A stretch of 64,000 bases of DNA, from the NCBI GenBank assembly GCA_013376995.1, contig JACAAZ010000003.1, positions 62,001 to 126,000 of the forward strand, read 5' to 3'. The position numbers and the translations under genes are program-made. The notes under the pieces were generated by a model. It did no database searches. It was not told the origin of the DNA and saw only the letters and a program-made list of their open reading frames with translations. Position 1 is the stretch's first letter. The number at the start of each line of letters is the position of its first letter. The stretch comes from Bacteroidota bacterium. GTDB lineage: Bacteria > Bacteroidota > Bacteroidia > Bacteroidales > UBA4417. This document shows positions 60,753-64,000 of the stretch, in pieces.

Positions 60753-63275
60753 TCACAATTTAACTTTCTTATAGAATATCTTTTTTGTAATCTCAGCAGC
60801 TGCGATATAAACAACCACAACAAGAAATAGCGCCAGATAAGTAATGAAGCTGAGCGGGCTGAAGCCAAAAAGGCTTCCCAGGAAAGTAAATGGCAACACT
60901 ATTGTCAGGATCGCAATGCCCAGGGTGGTGAACAACAGGTACTTCCCGGGCCTGCTCCTGAAAAAAGGCTTCCGGCTTCGTATTACCAGTACAATCATAG
61001 AGGCAGAAATGACAGATTCCAGGAACCACCCTGTCCTGAACTGGCTTTCATTTGCCCGAAGTATAATCAGCAACAATCCGAAGGTGAGATAGTCAAATAC
61101 CGAACTTACCAGCCCGAATGTAATCATGAATTTCCTGATGGCTTTAATATCCCACCGCCTGGGGTGATCGATCATTTCATTGTCAACATTATCAGTGGCA
61201 ATAGTCATTTCCGGGAAATCCGTCATCAGGTTGGTGAGCAGTATTTGTTTGGGAAGCAAAGGAAGGAAAGGAATAAAAAGTGATACCCCGGCCATGCTGA
61301 ACATATTGCCAAAATTTGCACTTGTCGCCATAAATACATACTTCAGCGTATTGGCAAAAGTAGTCCGGCCTTCCTTTACCCCTTCGATCAGTACACCGAG
61401 GTCTTTGTCGAGCAATACAATATCGGCTGCATCCTTTGCCACGTCCGCAGCTGTATCAACGGATATCCCGACATCAGCCGCATGTAATGCCGAAGCATCG
61501 TTTATACCGTCACCCATATAACCTACAACATTCCCTGCCTTTCGCATGGCAATGATGATCCTTTCTTTCTGGTTGGGTTCTATTTCGGCAAAGACATCGA
61601 TCATGCCCACACGCCTGAGCAGCGCGCCATCACTCATTTCGCGGATCTCATGGCCTGTAATAATCTTATTTTCATTCAATCCCATTTGTTTGCTCACGCT
61701 TGCAGCTACCAAATGATTATCACCAGTGATCACTTTCAGCGAGACACCTAGTTTCTTAAGACTTGCAATGGTTTTAAGAATATCGGGTTTAGGCGGGTCG
61801 AAAAGCGTAAGGAAACCTATAAAGGTCATATCCTTTTCATCCGATTTATGAATCGATGTGCCTGCAGGAATGCTTTTATATGCAATGCCAAGTGTTCGAA
61901 GCCCCTGCTTGCTGAATTCTACAAACTTTTCCTGGATTTGATCTTTAACACTTTCGATACTGACAGGCTGTCCCTTCGTGGATTCAGCCATAGAACAGAT
62001 CTCGAGTATATTAGCAAGTGCACCTTTTGTTATCAGGTAATGTTTGGCACTCTCACTGACGGCTATACTCAGTCGTTTCCTCAAAAAATCATAGGGTATT
62101 TCTCCAATTTTTTCAAACGCCTTTGTTTCAATTTTCTTATGCATCAATATGGCTTCATCAATGGGATTTGTAAAGCCTGTTTCAAATGTTGCGTTCAGGT
62201 AAGCATACAAGAATACCTTTTCATTTTCAATCCCTGACACATCAACAGCTGCCTGAAGCCTGACCTTCCCCTCTGTAAGCGTTCCCGTTTTATCAGAACA
62301 AATGATGTTCATACTTCCGAAGTTCTCAATTGAGGCAAGCCGTTTAACAATCACTTTATTCTTAGCCATTTTCTTGGCCCCATGAGCCAGGTTAATGCTG
62401 ATGATTGCCGGAAGCAACTGGGGAGTTAAACCTACTGCCAATGCCAGAGAAAAAAGGAATGATTCAAGAACTGGCCTATGCAGGTATACATTAATCGCAA
62501 AGATGAGCACAACCAACAGCAAGGTCACTTCGCCAAGAAAATAGCCAAATCGCCTGATACCACGCTCAAATTCAGTTTCCTGGGGTTTAAGTTTCAGATG
62601 TTCCGAAACTTTGCCGAATTCGGTATTCTTACCAGTAAAAGCAACCAGGGCCTTTGCATTTCCGCTAACAATATGCGTACCCATCCATACTGAATTCGTC
62701 CGCCTGGCCAGTTCAGTAACAACAGGAAGCACAGATACCTGCTTTTCAACAGGATAAGTCTCACCGGTAAGCATTGATTCATCTACAAAAAGATCTGTGG
62801 ATTCGAGTATAAGGCAATCGCCGGGAACAATATCACCGGCATTCAGAATAATAAGGTCTCCGGGAACAATATTTTCTACAGGAATTTCTATTTCTTTTCC
62901 ATTGCGAAGTGTCGAGACATTGATCCTGACAATAGCCAGCAGTTTCTTAACCGCATCCGATGCAGAATGTTCCTGCCAGAATCCCAGGAGACCGCTGATG
63001 ACCACAATTGACAGAATGATCGAAGCATCGGCAATGTTATGGAGGTAGATTGACAATACTGTAGCCCCCAAAAGTATAAGGATGATGGGGCTTTTAAACT
63101 GGGCTACAAGAAGAATGAGGGTATTCGATCTTTTTGCGGGTTTCAACCGATTGGCCCCGTATGTTGTAAGCCTCTTCTGTGCTTCATCTGCAGAAAGACC
63201 GTTGGTCGAAACATTGTACTGAGCAAGGATTTCCCGGACAGGAATACTCCAAAATGCTGATTGGTTCTGATCCAT
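60753..63275 (-). CDS. mgtA: Magnesium-translocating P-type ATPase
   Basis: 840 residues. Cytoplasmic N-terminal domain, then ten helices with the A domain (SMLTGETYPVEKQ) and the phosphorylated aspartate D328 in SDKTGTLTEG. Features VITGDNHLV, GYMGDGINDASALHAADVGISVD and the length fit MgtA/MgtB (type IIIB), which imports magnesium down its gradient with ATP. The gene is followed by nothing close on that side but precedes the CsbD-like gene on the same strand. No magnesium-sensing leader was recognised in the 189 bases upstream (63276-63464). Confidence 0.93.
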   Translation of the reverse strand: MDQNQSAFWSIPVREILAQYNVSTNGLSADEAQKRLTTYGANRLKPAKRSNTLILLVAQFKSPIILILLGATVLSIYLHNIADASIILSIVVISGLLGFWQEHSASDAVKKLLAIVRINVSTLRNGKEIEIPVENIVPGDLIILNAGDIVPGDCLILESTDLFVDESMLTGETYPVEKQVSVLPVVTELARRTNSVWMGTHIVSGNAKALVAFTGKNTEFGKVSEHLKLKPQETEFERGIRRFGYFLGEVTLLLVVLIFAINVYLHRPVLESFLFSLALAVGLTPQLLPAIISINLAHGAKKMAKNKVIVKRLASIENFGSMNIICSDKTGTLTEGKVRLQAAVDVSGIENEKVFLYAYLNATFETGFTNPIDEAILMHKKIETKAFEKIGEIPYDFLRKRLSIAVSESAKHYLITKGALANILEICSMAESTKGQPVSIESVKDQIQEKFVEFSKQGLRTLGIAYKSIPAGTSIHKSDEKDMTFIGFLTLFDPPKPDILKTIASLKKLGVSLKVITGDNHLVAASVSKQMGLNENKIITGHEIREMSDGALLRRVGMIDVFAEIEPNQKERIIIAMRKAGNVVGYMGDGINDASALHAADVGISVDTAADVAKDAADIVLLDKDLGVLIEGVKEGRTTFANTLKYVFMATSANFGNMFSMAGVSLFIPFLPLLPKQILLTNLMTDFPEMTIATDNVDNEMIDHPRRWDIKAIRKFMITFGLVSSVFDYLTFGLLLIILRANESQFRTGWFLESVISASMIVLVIRSRKPFFRSRPGKYLLFTTLGIAILTIVLPFTFLGSLFGFSPLSFITYLALFLVVVVYIAAAEITKKIFYKKVKL

Positions 63276-63464
63276 AAAGTGCTTCCTTTGATTTTGATGC
63301 TATTTTGATCCACTCAAACAGCTCTTTCGTGCCCAGCACAGCGGGATCATTCTTTTAACTTCCAGGCATTTGCCTTGTATTATTAACCTGCCAATTTAAC
63401 AATAAGCTGATAATAAATATAAAACAGCTGATAAGATAATTACTCAATCTTGTGAAAGAGTAAC

Positions 63465-63842
63465 CTAAGAAAAATACTGTCTTACAAAAGCATGCCTGTG
63501 ATATTCGTCCAATTTGTCAGCATCTTTTGCTTCAATTTTTATTTTATCAAAACGATGGTCGGCTTTTAACAGGTTAAGCAACTCATTTTTAGCATTGGTA
63601 GGGCCGAAAAGAACCACATCATTGTAATTGAGCAACATACCGCCAAGCTTTTTAAAATAGGCAAATTGATGTTGATTCTCTTTATTGTGCATCAGGTTTT
63701 CACTTCTGCTCAGGCTGAATTCTTTATCCTGGTGTGAGAACCCGGAAGATACACTTTTTTGAATTATCACATCGTCCGAAAGTTCCATCAAAAAGGCTTC
63801 GGAGTGATCGAGGTAAACAGCTACTTTATCGGATATCTTCAT
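63465..63842 (-). CDS. Small conserved protein, eRF1/baeRF-like fragment, stress associated
   Basis: 125 residues without signal peptide. KVAVYLDHSEAFLMEL at the start, HQFAYFKKLGGMLLNYNDVVLFGPTNAKNELLNLL in the middle and a charged tail. The VVLFGPTNAKNEL block resembles the third domain of eRF1-like translation factors and matches conserved hypothetical proteins I recall near CsbD and universal stress genes in Bacteroidota. Function is not established. It is cotranscribed, if at all, with the gene cut off by the window edge 57 bases to its right. Confidence 0.6.
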   Translation of the reverse strand: MKISDKVAVYLDHSEAFLMELSDDVIIQKSVSSGFSHQDKEFSLSRSENLMHNKENQHQFAYFKKLGGMLLNYNDVVLFGPTNAKNELLNLLKADHRFDKIKIEAKDADKLDEYHRHAFVRQYFS

Positions 63843-63898
63843 TTTATTTGAATTGATGTGTTAGTAAGTGACTTTTTTTCAAGCCTTTAGTGGCGATG

Positions 63899-64000
63899 CT
63901 ATTCATTTTCATAAAGAAGAAGCCTGTTCCTCAAAGAGGTAATTTCATCCTGCATGCTGTTAATACGCCGGATCATATGGGTAATTGCTTCAATTCCTTC
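63899..64000 (-). CDS. C-terminal end of a CbpM-like chaperone modulator (cut by window edge)
   Basis: 33 codons plus TAG at 63899-63901 on the minus strand read EGIEAITHMIRRINSMQ and DEITSLRNRLLLYENE. This matches the C-terminus of CbpM-type MerR-like modulators, which end in an EGIEAI helix and a coiled MQxEIxxLRNRLxxYE segment, and bind the DnaJ-like CbpA. The start lies beyond 64000. With the CsbD and eRF1-like genes beside it, it fits a stress group. Confidence 0.7.
   Translation of the reverse strand, partial: EGIEAITHMIRRINSMQDEITSLRNRLLLYENE

Noticed and set aside
1-64000. tRNA or rRNA genes
   Set aside because: No cloverleaf-like motif pairs or conserved rRNA stretches were noticed in the gaps; a dedicated search was not possible by eye.

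Overview
ORGANISM. The window looks like chromosome from a member of the phylum Bacteroidota (Bacteroidales or a near relative). This rests on several lines seen together: TTTG / TAnnTTTG promoters, type IX secretion C-terminal domains, a FISUMP lipoprotein-like surface protein, an OmpA protein with thrombospondin type 3 repeats, the futalosine route to menaquinone, and a fused glycogen synthase/glucan phosphorylase typical of the phylum. Base composition is moderate to AT-rich. No rRNA, tRNA, CRISPR array or intact insertion sequence was seen.

LAYOUT. 1-3.2 kb: 5' part of an aromatic amino acid ammonia-lyase and three small envelope proteins. 3.4-11.7 kb (minus strand): mqnE, a secreted trypsin-fold protease, phoA-like phosphatase with mqnB and mqnD, then prmC with an MFS transporter. 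11.9-22.8 kb (mainly plus): OmpA/TSP3 protein, HIT protein, EamA transporter, YigZ, dnaA, a hybrid histidine kinase, then a tight run of phosphatase, PLP enzyme and RsmI-like methyltransferase. 22.8-31.1 kb (minus): SlyD, PBP1A, Ste24-like protease, a VWA-like membrane protein, a TapB/DUF3108-like protein, FabG. 31.5-40.8 kb (minus): a glycogen/alpha-glucan cluster (debranching enzyme, GT4 glycosyltransferase, GH57 amylase, GT3-GT35 fusion). 40.9-46.5 kb: beta-helix lipoprotein, sucD, serine hydrolase, mnmE. 46.5-56.5 kb: accessory region with a type I restriction-modification locus (hsdM-hsdS-GxxExxY-RhuM/Fic-hsdR), a decayed second copy of the hsdR 3' end, a LuxR-type remnant and a FISUMP protein. 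56.7-64 kb (minus): stress and signalling group (response regulator, hybrid kinase, AraC regulator, CsbD-like protein, MgtA, a small stress-associated protein and the 3' end of a CbpM-like chaperone modulator).

HOW THE GENES WORK TOGETHER. Three of the futalosine-pathway enzymes (MqnE, MqnB, MqnD) are here, so menaquinone is made by that route and the remaining steps lie elsewhere. The glycogen cluster contains synthesis, debranching, phosphorolysis and endo-type hydrolysis, with two recognisable phylum-type promoters, and is probably a self-contained storage polysaccharide module. The restriction locus holds all three Hsd subunits plus two inserted accessory genes and is the most recently rearranged part of the window. 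The last 7 kb combine sensing (kinase, receiver, AraC) with ion and proteostasis functions.

MOST UNUSUAL ITEMS. The hsd locus with its cysteine-repeat HsdR, nested RhuM/Fic and GxxExxY genes, the flanking TCCTGTAAATC-type repeats, and the 147-bp hsdR relic on the far side of the FISUMP gene; a probable C-terminal frameshift in the secreted protein at about 1.1 kb; and a GC-rich hairpin element at 43.4-43.5 kb that is either a dispersed repeat or a cloning adapter. I did not find a system that I can call wholly new.
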